Assembly: GCA_038025085.1 (NCBI GenBank)
Contig: CM076144.1
Span: 15,097,501-15,161,500, forward strand
Direction: 5' to 3'
From: Tetragonia tetragonoides
Lineage: Eukaryota; Streptophyta; Magnoliopsida; Caryophyllales; Aizoaceae
Length of the DNA: 64,000 nt
The first letter of the stretch is position 1, and the number at the start of each line of letters is the position of its first letter. The position numbers and the translations under genes were made by a program. Positions 45,185 through 58,068 of the stretch are shown here, one piece after another. Under the pieces are notes generated by a model that had not been told where the DNA came from, did no database searches, and saw nothing but the letters and a program-made list of their open reading frames with translations.

Positions 45185-46609
45185 TGTTAGTAGCACCGTA
45201 GAACACAAGAGAGGGGGGGTGAATTGTGTTCTAAAACTTTTTGCGAAATTTAAACTATTTAGAATACTTGTTGTACTTTTAGGATTGTTACCAACTTTAA
45301 GGAACGTTTACTAAAACAAATAACAACGTTAGATAAAGTTAATAAACAAATAGAAGCAATAATGAAAGCACTCATGATTTTACGTGGAAAACCCTTTGAA
45401 ACTACAAAGGATGAAAAACCACGGCCCGAAGGACTTTCAATGACTATTTCTTCTCATTAATCAGTAGTACAACTCGATCAAACCGACTCTGGTTCAACCC
45501 AACTCACTCCAACTCAATTTACTCTGATTGAAGTCACGAACTCGAACCCAATTACTCTGATTCAAGCCCAACGAACTTCGACCCAATTACTCTGATCTAA
45601 GCCTAACCCCTTGGACACTAATCCAAGTTATCCTTAACTCTAAGGAATATTGTTTACCTCTCAACCTCTTTTAGAAGTTATTAATATGATCCTTTAATTA
45701 CTTAGGCAAACTTTAGTGTTCTCTCAAAATATATCTCTCTGAAAATATGAACACTTAGGGGTTATAAAATCGCGAACTTGAAAAGATAGATAACTCCCCA
45801 TTATATAGGCAAATAGGTTTTCCGAAAATAAAACTGAAATTCGGATTTTTAATTCACCTAAAAATAATATCTTTGTAAATAATACTTTTTGAGCTCAAAT
45901 ATATCAAAAATAAATATCCCAAAATATATATAACAAACCGGTAGGATTTTCAACACAATATTGACCAAATAATATCTTTTCTAACAAGATAATATTTTAC
46001 CAAATAATAGACAAATTTCCACTAGGAAAATATCTAATATTTTCCGGTCACTATATAGCATATAATAAAATCTGAATATTTTCAAAATAAAATCCTCCCA
46101 TATGTAAGAGATATCTTTTCTATATAAGAGATCAATATATTCTCAAGTAAAAATATTATCTAGTAAATATAATATTTTTACCAAAATAATAATCTTTTAG
46201 GAAATACTAAATGTACGTGTAAACTGTAGTCTCCCAATAGGTAACGTGTCACCTAAGGAATACTCTATTGTCACGTTTCTCAATATAAGAACGTTTCTCT
46301 CAAATCATTTATTTAGTTTGCCCAACTAATTAAGTAATAAAATTAACTTCATCTTTAAGAACTTTAACAAATGAACTCTAATAAATATAACCATTAAAAA
46401 TGTAGAGCTTCATAAGTCTTCAAGCTTGATTGTCATCTCCATTGTTGTGTAGCAACTTCATGTTTCAACCTATCAATATGAACTAATCTACAAGCTTGCA
46501 TAAACACATTAGTAACTTCAATATATTAAATTAATAGTTCAACTAACATGTATAATATTTCATTTAACTTAATTTAGTTTGTCATCATCAAAACAATCAT
46601 GGTTCAACA
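45185..46609 (-). repeat. 3' LTR of the Sirevirus-like element
   Basis: On the - strand it runs from TGTTGAACCATGATTG to GGTGCTACTAACA, 1,425 bp. It directly follows a polypurine tract. The R/U5-like part has AATTCACCCCCCCTCTCTTG near its end. Confidence 0.8.
45801..45810 (-). promoter_or_regulatory. TATA box in the Sirevirus-like LTR
   Basis: CCTATATAAT on the - strand, roughly 800 bp into the LTR. Confidence 0.5.
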
Positions 46610-48727
46610 AATTCCCCCTTTTTGATGATGAGAAACTCATAGTAACACTCTATTAAGAAATAGATGTTAGTGATGCAATTTATATGTTATAGATAAATAA
46701 TCAATCAATGTAATTACAAAGACATATAAGAATCATTTTAAAATATGTAATGATAAGCACAAATGATTCAAGCCAAAATTCTTCCCCCTTATTTTTGCAA
46801 ACAGTGCACTCATCTTTTTGGTAGCTTTCTCTTTTTTTGACTTTTTCCTTTTTGTCTTATTTTTCCTTTCTCTATTTTTTCTTTCTTACTAGCACAGCAA
46901 TTGCACAGCAACAATGCAATACGTAATAAACTATAATGCCGAAACAAACTAGAGAGAAAAACAATGAACAATAAAAATCATAAACAATAATTGTAAGTTC
47001 CCCCTAAACAAGATAATATGAATATAAATATATATGCTTCATTAATATAATAGCAATGACGTTTACCATCGAATAGATATAAAAATAAAGTTAAAAATAG
47101 ATCAAACTTAAATAAACCTACTCAAATACTAAGCAAGACAATAGTCTTAATTACCTACCATCACTATTACTTTTCCCCCTTTTGACATCATCGAAAAGGT
47201 CACTATGTCAAAGAAGGTAGAACATATTTCTAACAAAAATATAAATATGAGTCTTAGCAAAAACTTGTTCCTAACAAAAGTATGACTCCTAGTAGCTCAA
47301 GCACCAATCTATGGATGATATGTCTACATTAATGATCTAAACACACAAAGCATAAGTAATAATAATCCGATGGATGTAATGATATGCATGAATAAATAGT
47401 TAACGATATGGTTTGACAATCTGTCCAATAAGGTTAGTAAGGTTATCATGACGACGGTTTTGGCGGCGATCTTGTGCTTTAAGTTGCCCTTTGCCATGTA
47501 ACTCAACTACTTTACCTTGAACAAAAACATTACCAATAACGTACAAGTTTCTCATTCATGCTTCCTCTTGCTTGTTCCTTCTTAGTATTGTATTGTTCCT
47601 GAGGGGCTTGTATATGTGTCCCCCTTAGAAGATGCTTCCCTTAGAGAGATAGGGAACAAGCATTATCCAAAGTGGAACATTCTTCATCATACGTAAGCCT
47701 TACTTCATAATCGAACACTTCATTCTTCATGGAGCCATTTCAGACAACTTAGAGCACAAGAAATTAGGGGATTGTGTCTAAGTATTTAATCATTTTGGGT
47801 AGGAGAAGAACAATCAAGCTGGCCAAGTATCGAAGTATGTATAGAATTTCGGCCATATGGAGCAAGTTTTCAAAAAATTGATGAGCCGATACTATATTAC
47901 GGCAATGTGCAAGATTTTGCATGCCAAGGCAATATATGCAATATCACTTTAAGTAAAAACAGAAATCTTGTTTCTATAGCTACTGTTATACACTTGTACG
48001 TATAACATGATAAGGCCAAGTCAAGATTTTACTTTTACCTTTTCCTCCAAGAGTTTCCAAGATCAAAAACACCTTCTAAATTCAATAGGAAAAGAAACTA
48101 GAACAATATCTATAAGGTTTCCATATTTCTTTTTCCACTTATTCTCCCTCTATTACTTTTTTTGGCTCTCCTTTTTCCACTCTTACCTTTTTATTTTTCA
48201 GTCAATATCCACCAGAATTTTCGTGTTTTTTTTTTTTTTTTTTTAATTCCGAATTTACTAAAGAATTACCAAAAAAAATAAATTCAGCTCAAATAGTTTT
48301 TGTTCCAAAACGAAAATACTTGCTCATATGGTGAAGTATATAGCCGAAAAGTATAAGGGTAAATAAAAAGGCTTGGAACGTTTCATGTGGAGCTTGGTTG
48401 TGTTTAGGCTCAAATTGCGAAGACTGACTTCTTGGCTTATAATGTGGTTTCAAAATTGTAAGTCAGTCCTCTTGAAAGAAATATTGACAGATGCCCAAAT
48501 GAATATGCAAATCGGATTATAAAACTAAATGCAATGAGTATTAGACACGGAAATATCAGAATAGCATCGTTAGATATAGCGAGTCCTAGTACAGTGCACA
48601 CAAATGCAAGAAATTAAATAATTATAAAGACTCAAACTTATATTAATGTAAAGAAACATTCAATTATCTAAAAACATAGCTACTCTAAACTAGTCAATCA
48701 TTGAGAGATTTGAAACATTGATACTAG
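46610..48727 (-). other. 3' region with repeated polypurine tracts
   Basis: Between the pol stop and the LTR. Purine tracts on the - strand lie at 46,611-46,622 (AAAAAGGGGGAA), 46,782-46,790, 46,999-47,005, 47,171-47,184 and 47,620-47,626; two are preceded by GATGATG(T)C. The tract beside the LTR is the expected primer for plus-strand synthesis. No convincing envelope-like frame is present; the longest frames are 60-80 codons and AT-driven. Confidence 0.65.
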
Positions 48728-48850
48728 CTAATTAATTCTAATCATGCCTAGTTCAAGCCTGATTTTTTCAAATCTTTCCCTATTTAAAGGTTTTGTAAAT
48801 ATATCTGCAAGTTGGTTTTCAGTATTGCAGAACTCTAATTTCACCGAACC
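48728..48850 (-). pseudogene. Sirevirus-like pol, last part of RNase H
   Basis: In the frame matching the RNase H fragment right of the CACTA, it reads GSVKLEFCNTENQLADIFTK and a normal pol C-terminus, with a stop at 48,728-48,730. It is the missing end of the copia polyprotein, moved 11.2 kb away by the transposon. Confidence 0.92.
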
Positions 48851-48853
48851 TTT

Positions 48854-49262
48854 CACTACACCAAAAAATACCTACGACGGCGGTCAAAATGGGCCTTTGA
48901 CGGCGGTTCTGACCGCCTTATTCTCGAGTGCAGTATTATGTCAGTGCCTACGACGGCGGTTCCGGTCCAACCACCGTCATAGGCATTATATACCACGGCG
49001 GTTGTACACTGCTGTCGTAGATCAAAATATTAATTTCCTATTTTATTTAACTTTAAGACAGCGGTCGTTGACTGAGACCGCTGTCATTGGTGCATATATG
49101 ACAGCGGACATTGACTGACCGCTGTCGCTGGTGCATATATTACAGCGGTTGACCATTGACCGCTGTCATTGATCATTTGATTTTTTTAAAATTTTCCCAG
49201 GAAAAATGTATATATGAAAGCGTTCAGTCTGTGACCGCTGTCTTTGTGTTTTTTTTTTTTTT
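48854..49262. repeat. Left CACTA terminus and subterminal repeats
   Basis: After the terminal CACTACACCAAAAAATACC come repeated TACGACGGCGGT and GACAGCGGT...GACCGCTGTC units (small palindromes), the presumed binding sites of the element's own DNA-binding protein. Confidence 0.85.
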
Positions 49263-49509
49263 TTCGCGCGTACCTGCTATATTAGTTTGAACCTGAACCT
49301 GAACCCATTGCTTGTTTTCGATTCAATATAGCTGTTTTTTGACTTTTTTCCGCCAAATCCAAAATAATAGAAAATATTGAATAATGAAATGAAACAATGA
49401 AAATAAACATTTTTATAACAAGCAAAATAGTACACATACAATAAAAGTTTTAAGGCTAAGTCATGAAATTAGAATTTAACATAGAAGTCTTAAATCTAAA
49501 ACTCTAAGT

Positions 49510-52500
49510 CTAAGTGTCTGGCATAACAAACTTATCATGACTCATAACATACAATGCCCACTCGCCCACAACCTCATCAATCTTGTCCTTTGAGTAGGTA
49601 GAACATCTAGAGTCTTGAAAGTACTGCAAAATAATTTAACATACTAGTTGTTAGTTAATATTGGATAGATGCAACACTTATAACTTAATTTCACAATAAA
49701 TATAAAATTGAACATACTTGAAGTGGAATATCACTTGACTTGTTTGCAATAATCTCCCGCATAAATCTCATGACGTAGTAAGCACAATCTATGCTGTTTG
49801 ATTGGCAAGGACACTACAAGCAGATATAAACAATCATAAAATGAGAATATAAACAGGAATAAATACAACACTATATAATTAGTTACGAATAAAAAAAAAT
49901 TAATGTTAGAAAATTAACCTTGATTGATTGCCACTTAACGGTAAGAGATTTACCCTTCACCTTTGCGTTAGTACCACGTTTTTCACGAAAAAGAGCCAAA
50001 GCGCTATTAGCACAGCAAATAAAATTGAATCAGAAATTATAAAGTTACTCATGAATAGCATCAAACTACTTAATTATCAATTTAACTAAAACATACCCTT
50101 CAAATAATGCAATGATATCATCTCGATATCGTACATCACCATGCAGGGGATCCAAATACCATATATATTCCCGCATAGGGTCAATAACAATCAATATCCA
50201 ACGACACCTTCAAGAATAAAATAGGGTAAACATATATGAATTCAATAAAAGTGATATATAGCATAACTTAATCATATATCACGGAAAATTTTGGCAGAGT
50301 TTCCCCTAAGATATGAACATCCCAAGTTATCGACTAATAAGAAACCTGTATCAAAACAAAATTATTATAACAAGTACACAAATTCGAACATCCACCATCC
50401 ACCATCCACCATCCACCATCCACCTAGCTAGATGCTTATTTCCACATCCTTATCCACTTTAAAGCCTATCAGAATTCCTAAACAAATTCCACATCGATAG
50501 GCCATCTCAACTTCTCAAAACATGTTTGTATATTGACAAATATCATTCACTCACCCGGCATTATAAGGTGCCAAAAACAGCTTTTTTGGTATTGCTTTTT
50601 GCATGAAAACATCAGCAACATAATGAATGCGATCTTCCATTTTATCCGGGATGGGACATATTCGATGTGGGCACAAGAATCCAAAAGACCTCAACAACAT
50701 GTTTTTAACCAAGGCTTGGTACAAGAATCTACAAAACCATGGTGTAACAGAAGAGTAAAAATCAAAACAACAAACATAAAATCAAATCCCCGAGTGGAGG
50801 AATAAGATAAGTAGCCCTATTCTTTCATATATATATAAAAAATATTATAATATGAGAAGCAAGAGGAGAAAATAATGAAACAATGTCAGACAATATGTTC
50901 AACAAAATCACCTTATGTACACCGAAACATGAGAAACACCTAATTCTTCATGGGCAATGACTTGGTAAATCTCCTCGTGACCGATATGCACCACATGATG
51001 GTAGAAGGTAACTTCTTTCTCTATAGAAAACTCAATCAATTCACCGGGGGACATCCTTCTCACAAAGTTTGACAAACTTTTAAGATGTATGGGAAGATCA
51101 TCGCGACTAGGCAAAGGTACGCGTTCTTTATTTTGAACATATGGAGTAGTGGTTGTTTTCTTTGCATGACTTGTTGTTCCTTTGTCCTTGTTGATTGATT
51201 TCACGGTGGATCCCTATGTAAATCATATAAAAAAGTCAACAACTTCGCCATTTATATCAATTATGTTAACAAAAACAATGACATTATTAAATTAAATGTC
51301 ATACCGTATTGCTTAAAACAATAAGGTCTCTCGGCCAAGCAACCATGGTACCTATTGCCTCTGATAGCTTGTAAGCTTCATCCTTAATAGGCACTGGTAA
51401 TGGCGTATCCTTTTCTCCCTTGTACACATGAGAAATATTGACCCTAACATGGGCTTTGTCTAATATCTTGCAATGAATCCTAACTGGTTCGTCGCTGGGT
51501 GTGTTATGAACCTTTCCTTTGGCAACCGTACGTTTAAAAGACGTGGACAATGCAAGGGGATCGTTTACCGCTAACTCACACTGTGTAACACCCTATGCCA
51601 TTGATGTTAAAAAGATTAGAATAAATGGAAAGACATTGAGAGCGGCAAGGAATTGAACAATATAGTTGAATATGAAAGCAATCAGCATAGAAATATCTCT
51701 CTGAAGAGTAGCCTAAACCCTCACAAGCATCAGGTGCAGTGGACATATACATGCGGGAAAGAGCTTGCAGAGATCAGGGAGTTTGAGCTCAGGTATGTGC
51801 CATGAGGGCTATAAGACCAGTAACTTTCGTGACTCTTTCTGGTATGCTTTCATGAACTAGTGAATAGTGATGAGTGTATGCGTTCTAGACAGGAGAAGAA
51901 ACAGCAGAAGAGAAGAAACAGCAGAAGAGAAAAAATACTAGAAGAGAAGTGATACCAGAAAAAAATAGTAGGAAAAACAGGAGAACGGTAGAAGAAACAT
52001 ATAAACATTACCTCTGGAATGATAACCATAGTGGCTGAGGGGGGAGTTTTTTGTTGTGCAGCTGAGCAACTCCCTTTATCGCTTCGCGGTATTTGAATGT
52101 CCACTACAAATTCAGGAGAGGGGTCTGAATTTTTAACTAGGGATGCAAGTTGTTGTTTCATGAACGCCATATCCTTCTGAAGTGACTTAATTGTATGCAT
52201 CTCACTCTCATGTTGCCCGCATGTCTTCGTTTTGCCAAAGAACTTTGTGCTCGTGACCCCAAATCCAGCACCTCTCACACGACCGGAGTGTTCTTTCTTC
52301 CCAATGGCCTTGGCCAAAATATCATGTCGATTAGAAGTGATCTCTTCACTCCCTCTTTGGGATAGGGATACCTATGACAAAAATTAAATCAATTGAAACA
52401 AGTGAATAGTTAAAGTGGAAGAAATCAATTGAAAGAAGTGACAATTAATTTAAAGAATAAATTTTCCTCACAGCTTGAATTTGATCAACAACAGATTGAA

Positions 52501-53414
52501 CGTTTTCATCCACAATCTTGCCATCCTTGTTTTTACGTGCTTTAATCCAAAGCTCTTCTCTTGGAACGGAAAGAACAGTAGGGTCTCCCCCGGACTCCAA
52601 TATGGTATCATGCTCAATGCCCGCATATCCATGGCGTGATCCTCTATATTTATAACTTAGATTCAAAGCACAAACTCGATTTTTCTCCCTCAATTCCTGC
52701 CCAAAACATAAAGATATATCGAATTTGAAGATCATGTGCATGTATCATATTTTTGGAGAGGTACGCAACTACAGTGATACATATGAAAGAAATAGAGTTA
52801 TTCAACAGCTGAACTGCTAATGAAACCCAAGAGGGGAAGGAAATTACCTTGAATTCAGGACTTAATCAAATTTCAATGAACTCAGTCCATGTATCTTGAG
52901 CTATAAAGCTATACTCTTTGGGTGGCGTCTTAATGAGCTCCCCTTTGCTGTCCCACATATGGCTTTTCCCCAATTTGGCTTTGAAATTTCGAAACATAAC
53001 TCCAGCCCTCATCATAAGACTATGCTTGTGTGCATCAAAGTCAAATTCAAAGGATTTCTGCACAAAAAATCACTTAAGTTAGCATGGAAAAATATAAATA
53101 ACCTGGAGGTATAATAGTTAAATGCATAGGAATGAAATTTGTGTCACCTTAATATCTTCCCAAATTAAGGTCTTCACCTCACCAGGAACAACATCCCAAG
53201 ATGCATATGTGATCCAAACATAAGTGCGAGTGACAAACCCAAGGTAACTCATCAGCATAATCCCATTCTTTCCAATGGCATTACCCTTAGCATTAAAGAG
53301 CACAACAAACTTCTTGCCCTTATTTCTAGCTTTTATGATAGCCTTCATGTAAGTGGTACCTCTAACAATTCTGTCCGTGCCACCACTACCAGATCCCCCT
53401 CCTTTTGATGCCAT
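49510..53414 (-). pseudogene. CACTA second gene: TNPA-like with Ulp1-like domain
   Basis: Eleven exons by GT/AG borders, phases and sense: 53,414-53,148; 53,057-52,848; 52,696-52,472; 52,371-52,012; 51,592-51,305; 51,213-50,912; 50,728-50,555; 50,207-50,097; 50,003-49,919; 49,813-49,718; 49,623-49,510. Together they form 744 codons. The N-terminal half resembles plant CACTA Transposase_24/TNPA-type proteins (VPGEVKTLIWEDI; KAIGKKEHSGRVRGAG; a coiled-coil-like segment IKSLQKDMAFMKQQLASL). The C-terminal part is a C48 (Ulp1/SUMO-protease) fold with LFLAPYNAG, WILIVIDP, WYLDPL and CPCQSNSIDCAYYVMRFM (Gln and nucleophile Cys present). The His expected before the Trp is Arg (CGT at 50,201-50,203). 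Exon 2 has an in-frame TGA (52,866-52,868). Exon calls are mine and unproven. Confidence 0.82.
50387..50423. repeat. (CCACCAT)n microsatellite
   Basis: Five tandem copies of a 7-bp unit, inside an intron of the second CACTA gene. Confidence 0.9.
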
Positions 53415-53539
53415 TTACCTTTACACCAATAGAAGAAATAAAAGAATTAGAACACGAAATATGATGACAAAAGAATGAAATCATCAATTTATAAAAAATA
53501 AGCATTATAAAATAATAAAAATTGATCTTAACATTATAT

Positions 53540-56500
53540 TTACCGCTTCCTTTTCTTTCGCATGTTATCATTTGTTTGTTTCTTGGCAACACGAACCTTC
53601 GCCCGAACCTTGGGGCGAGGTTTTCGTTTGGTTAATGGTTTGATCCATATACCCTCATTATGATCATTTCGCATAAAAAACTCATCATTATCATCATCAT
53701 CAGCAGCAGCATGTGCATCAACTGCTTCTAGGTCAATTGAGAAAGAGTTCTCCTCAATGTCATATACGGAAATCTCTTCTTTCCCAGTCTTGTCAACAAC
53801 TTTTTTGTGCCCTGCTAGAACAACAGACCACCCTTGGTCTAATGGGTCAGCAACATAGAAAACTTGCACAGCTTGTGACGCCAATATAAAAGGTTCATCC
53901 TTATAAGCTAACCTATTGAGATCTACAGAGGTGAAATGTAACTCGTCTTCTACAACGCCATTCTTATTGTCAACCCACTGACAACCAAACACAGGGATTC
54001 TAAACATCACATAGTCCAACTCCCATATTTGTGTGATAACCCCATAATACATCATCTTTTCATCCTTTGGGTTCTTGTCTTTAGCACTTGAAATATGCAT
54101 AGCTTCGGCCTCAACACTAACCCCATTGTTTTGCACTGTGCTACGATCATCTTGCTCCTTGGTGTAAAATGTATATCCGATGATTAGATAGCCAGAATAA
54201 GAGATGACTTGCATACGAGGACCACATGCTACCCATTTCAGTCTTTCAGAAACGGAATCTGGAGAATTTCTCATATCTTCAAGAATTTCAGCCTTTATCC
54301 AATCAATAAAAGAACGATTATGTTCATCTGCTATCCACTTCTCGCTCTTATGCGGATTCAAGCTCCTAACCAATTCTTTGTGTGCTTTCAGATATGGTTT
54401 TACCTCATCAGTGTTGTGCAACACATAAAGATGTGCTTGACGCCATTGTTCACGAGATATGGTCATGACCTTTTCCCCTATAATCCCAACTCCTTCTTCT
54501 TTCCCCTCATGACGACCCTTGGGCAGCCCCACTGATTTACCCTTACCTAGAAATTCACTGCAAAACTCTACTGCTTCTTCAACAATGTAACGCTCAATAA
54601 TGCATCCTTCGGGCCTACTTCGATTCTTCACATACCCTTTATATATCTTCATGCACCTGTCAACTGGAAACATCCATCTCAAATAAGCTGGCCCACAAAG
54701 TCTCACCTCTTTAACCAGATGAACGGTTAAGTGTACCATGATATCGAAGAAGGAAGGCGGGAAGTACATTTCAAACTCACACAAAATGAATACAATTTGT
54801 TTCTGTAGCACTAACAACTTGGCAGGATCAATTACTTTACTACATATAGCTTTGAAAAACAAGCACAGTCTAGTAATTGAATCCCGAACCCTCACAGGCA
54901 GAATACTCCGCAGACCCACCGGCAACAGTTGCTGCAAAAGAATGTGACAATCATGCGACTTTAAATTAATTAGTTTCAAGTCTTTCATTGACACAAGACG
55001 TCTAATATTGGAAGAATACCCAGTTGGAACCTTAATTCCGGCAAGAAACTCGCACAAAATGATTTTCTCCTTCCTAGAAAGGGTGTACACTGCCGGAGGA
55101 AGATATGTTCGGCGTCCCCTCTTCACAGGTGCCAACTCCCTACTTTTCATCTCAAGCAAATCTAGCCTTGCTTTGATGCCATCTTTGGTCTTGCCTGGCA
55201 CATTGAGTAATGTACCCATGATACTATCAGCAACATTCTTTTCAACATGCATGACATCAAGGAAATGTCTCACATGCAACGAGGTCCAATAAGGCAACTC
55301 ATAAAATATTGAACATTTTTTATATCCCCTAGTAGCAATGTCTCCAGCGAAGGGTTTGCCAAACTTAACAAGCAAGTCCTTTATCTTTTCAAACACCTCA
55401 TCACCACTCAACTCCTCTGGTGGTCCACCTTCCTCTGCTATTCCATGAAAAGCTTGCTTGAACTTACGATACTTATGTGTTGAAGACAAAAACCTGCGAT
55501 GCCCAAGATAAACTGTCTTCTGACCATGAGTTAATTGAGTCCAATACGTGCTTTCCTGGCATATTGGGCATGCATTGTGTCCTTTGATACAATACCCTGC
55601 GAGATTACCATAGGCTGGAAAGTCATTTATTGTGCCATATAACATTGCTCTCAACGTGAACTTTTCTTGCTTGTAAGCATCAAACACTTCGACTCCGGTG
55701 TCCCACAATAGTTTCAAATCTTCAATCAAAGGTGCCAAGTACACATCTATATCGTTCCCCGGCTGCTGTGGTCCAGAAATTAACATAGACAGCATCATGT
55801 ATTTGCGTTTCATGCATAGCCAAGGAGGTAGATTGTAGATGATCAAGATCACTGGCCAAGTACAGTGAGTGCTACTTTGATTTCCATGCAGATTCATTCC
55901 ATCTGTAGCCAATGCAAGACGTAGATTCCTTGGTTCACTTCCAAAATCGGGAAAGTCTTCATCAATTTTAGTCCATTGAGGAGAATCTGCAGGATGTCTC
56001 ATTAAACCGTCCGGATTTCTCTCTTCGTCGTGCCATACCAAGTGTTTCGCATCTTCTGCATTACGAAACAAACGCCTAAACCGTGGTATGATAGGTAAAT
56101 ACCACATACACTTTGATGGAGTCCTCTCCTTCTTATATCGTGATGCATTACATTTAGGACACTCAGTCAGTGACGCATACTCCTTACGGAACAATATGCA
56201 ATCATTAGGGCATGCATGTATTCTTTCATATGTCATACCCATTGAGGACAACATCTTTTTGGCCTCGTATGTCTTCTTGGGAAGCACATTGTCCTCGGGT
56301 AGCACATCTTGAAATAAGGTGAGTAGATCTGTAAAACTCTTATCACTCCACCCATTGACAGCTTTCAAGTTGAACAAGTTTAAAACAACAGATAACTTTG
56401 AGTACTTGGAACCACCATACAATGGTATTTCTGAATCGATTTTTAACTTTTCAAACATTTCGGGGCAATCATGCATGTCTTCTTCAACCATTTCAACCAT

Positions 56501-56818
56501 ATCTTCTAATCTATCACCCTCATCGAATTCAGTATCTATTTCATTCGTAGTGTCCCCCACTGAATTCCCCATATTGCTAGGCAGGTTGAACTTCTCTCCA
56601 TGTCGTACCCATACCTTATGATTTTTGTCAATCCCACCGACTATTAAATGTCCTCTCAATTCCGCTGCACTAACTCCCTTTTAATAACAACAATTAAGGC
56701 AAGGACATATAATTCTTTCAGGGTCTACAGCATGTGTTGTTGCAAATCTAATGAATTCCTCAACTCCATCTCGATATTCTTTTGTATCACGATCACACTC
56801 CATCCACTTTCGATCCAT
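53540..56818 (-). pseudogene. tnp2: CACTA transposase (TNP2 type)
   Basis: From the ATG at 56,818 one frame of 1,093 codons runs to the stop at 53,540, with a single in-frame TAA at 56,681-56,683 (codon 46). The start opens with the usual MDRKWM and GVEEFIRFA and the CPCLNCC zinc-like part of the Transpos_assoc domain. The catalytic TNP2 (Transposase_21) region lies at about residues 280-500 (ATDGMNLHGNQSS, KRKYMMLSMLISGP, GNDIDVYLAPLIEDL, NDFPAYGNLAGYCIKGH). A DUF4218-like segment (FFDIMVHLTVHLVKEV) lies at about 700-800, a DUF4216-like segment (YYGVITQIWELDY) at about 930-1,010, and the C-terminus is basic. The protein would cut and move the element at its CACTA ends in the nucleus. Apart from the one stop the frame is uninterrupted. 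Confidence 0.93.
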
Positions 56819-57513
56819 AGTCATCCTATCTATGTATGATACATTGATACATAATTAAAAACAAAAATCCAAACTAAGTTGCAGTATATATAAGGTTTGC
56901 ATTCAACTATATGGATTACTATCAAGTGCAAAAGACAGAACATATGGTTACGTACAGGCACCCTGGACTGATTTATGAACCTCATATAAAATTCCTTATA
57001 AGAGACATCATTAGTCAGCTAACATGTGATAGAAGCAGGAGATGAGATGAGAGAAAAACTAAAACGGAACAACAAAGTTACAGCACCATTTATCAAACCA
57101 ATGATCAATTTTACACCCAATTTAATGGAGGGATGGAGAGGGAGGGAGGGGGAGGGAGGAAAGGAGAAAGAAGTACCTGCAACAGCGAGACTAAGTGAGT
57201 GACTTTTCTCCCCTTGAATGCCCAGAAATAACCAGCACTAGCACAATGCCCACAAAGAAAGCTGTCAACTTGCAGAATCAATACAACACTTGGTCACAAT
57301 TCATAACATGTTGTAAACAACTCATTTCCAAATTACCCTAACAATTGAGAAACAAACACGCAATAAACAGCAAAACAAACACTATTTTCAGCAACAACGC
57401 ATTCAATGGAGCAACTATTTTCAGCAACAAGGCATTTAATCAAGTAGATAAAAAGCAAAATACAAGTAGCACAACACCACATTCACCAATGAATACCACT
57501 GTACAAGTATACT

Positions 57514-57619
57514 TTTTTTAGATAAGTAAAAGTTTTATTAATCAATCAATGAAAGAATACAAAGGGGGAGGACAAGAAGTCCTCAAATGGTAACAAAAAA
57601 TATCTACAAGTCTCGCCAT
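57514..57619 (-). mobile_element. Short poly(A) retroposon with perfect TSD
   Basis: About 106 bp with an A-run at its - strand 3' end, flanked by perfect 14-bp repeats TGTACAAGTATACT at 57,500-57,513 and 57,620-57,633. The body has GGACTTCTTGTCCTCCCCC on the - strand. It is a severely 5'-truncated LINE or a short SINE. Confidence 0.88.
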
Positions 57620-57981
57620 TGTACAAGTATACTCTAGTCATTGACTGCACCAAACTCACATCATAATTAACACCATTTCACCAACTTTTTCAGTGATACT
57701 CTTGTCATTTAGCGTTTTTCATGTGCTGGTGAAAATAACTTCTAAACTAACACCCTCTAACTACCATCAAAGTCTTGTCAAGCAAAGCTAAAACATATTT
57801 TACTCTTATTTGGTTATTTTCTTAGGAAGATTTACCTACACAAGAACTCCACTATTATTTTAAGGATCAAGTTTGAGGTTAGAGCTACAAATATATACAG
57901 TTCAATTTGAGGTACTCTTTGAAAATAACAAACACGTGCTGGAGACACGACTCCATCAAAACAATGACCTGACACACCTAC

Positions 57982-58068
57982 TTTCTTTCCTCTTTTTTTT
58001 TTTTTTTAAAGTTAGGCTATCTTTTATTAATGACCTACTTCAAGGAGAAGCAAAATTACTGAAAAATG
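57982..58068 (-). mobile_element. Second short poly(A) retroposon
   Basis: About 87 bp with an A-run (the T-run at 57,993-58,007), flanked by CCTGACACACCTAC (57,968-57,981) and CCTCACACACCTAC (58,069-58,082), 13 of 14 matching. Unlike the neighbouring insert in sequence, apart from a TTTTATTAAT motif close to the tail. Confidence 0.78.

Noticed and set aside
48007..48246. Envelope-like gene in the Sirevirus-like 3' region
   Set aside because: Short, T-run-driven hydrophobic frames without start context or conserved motif.
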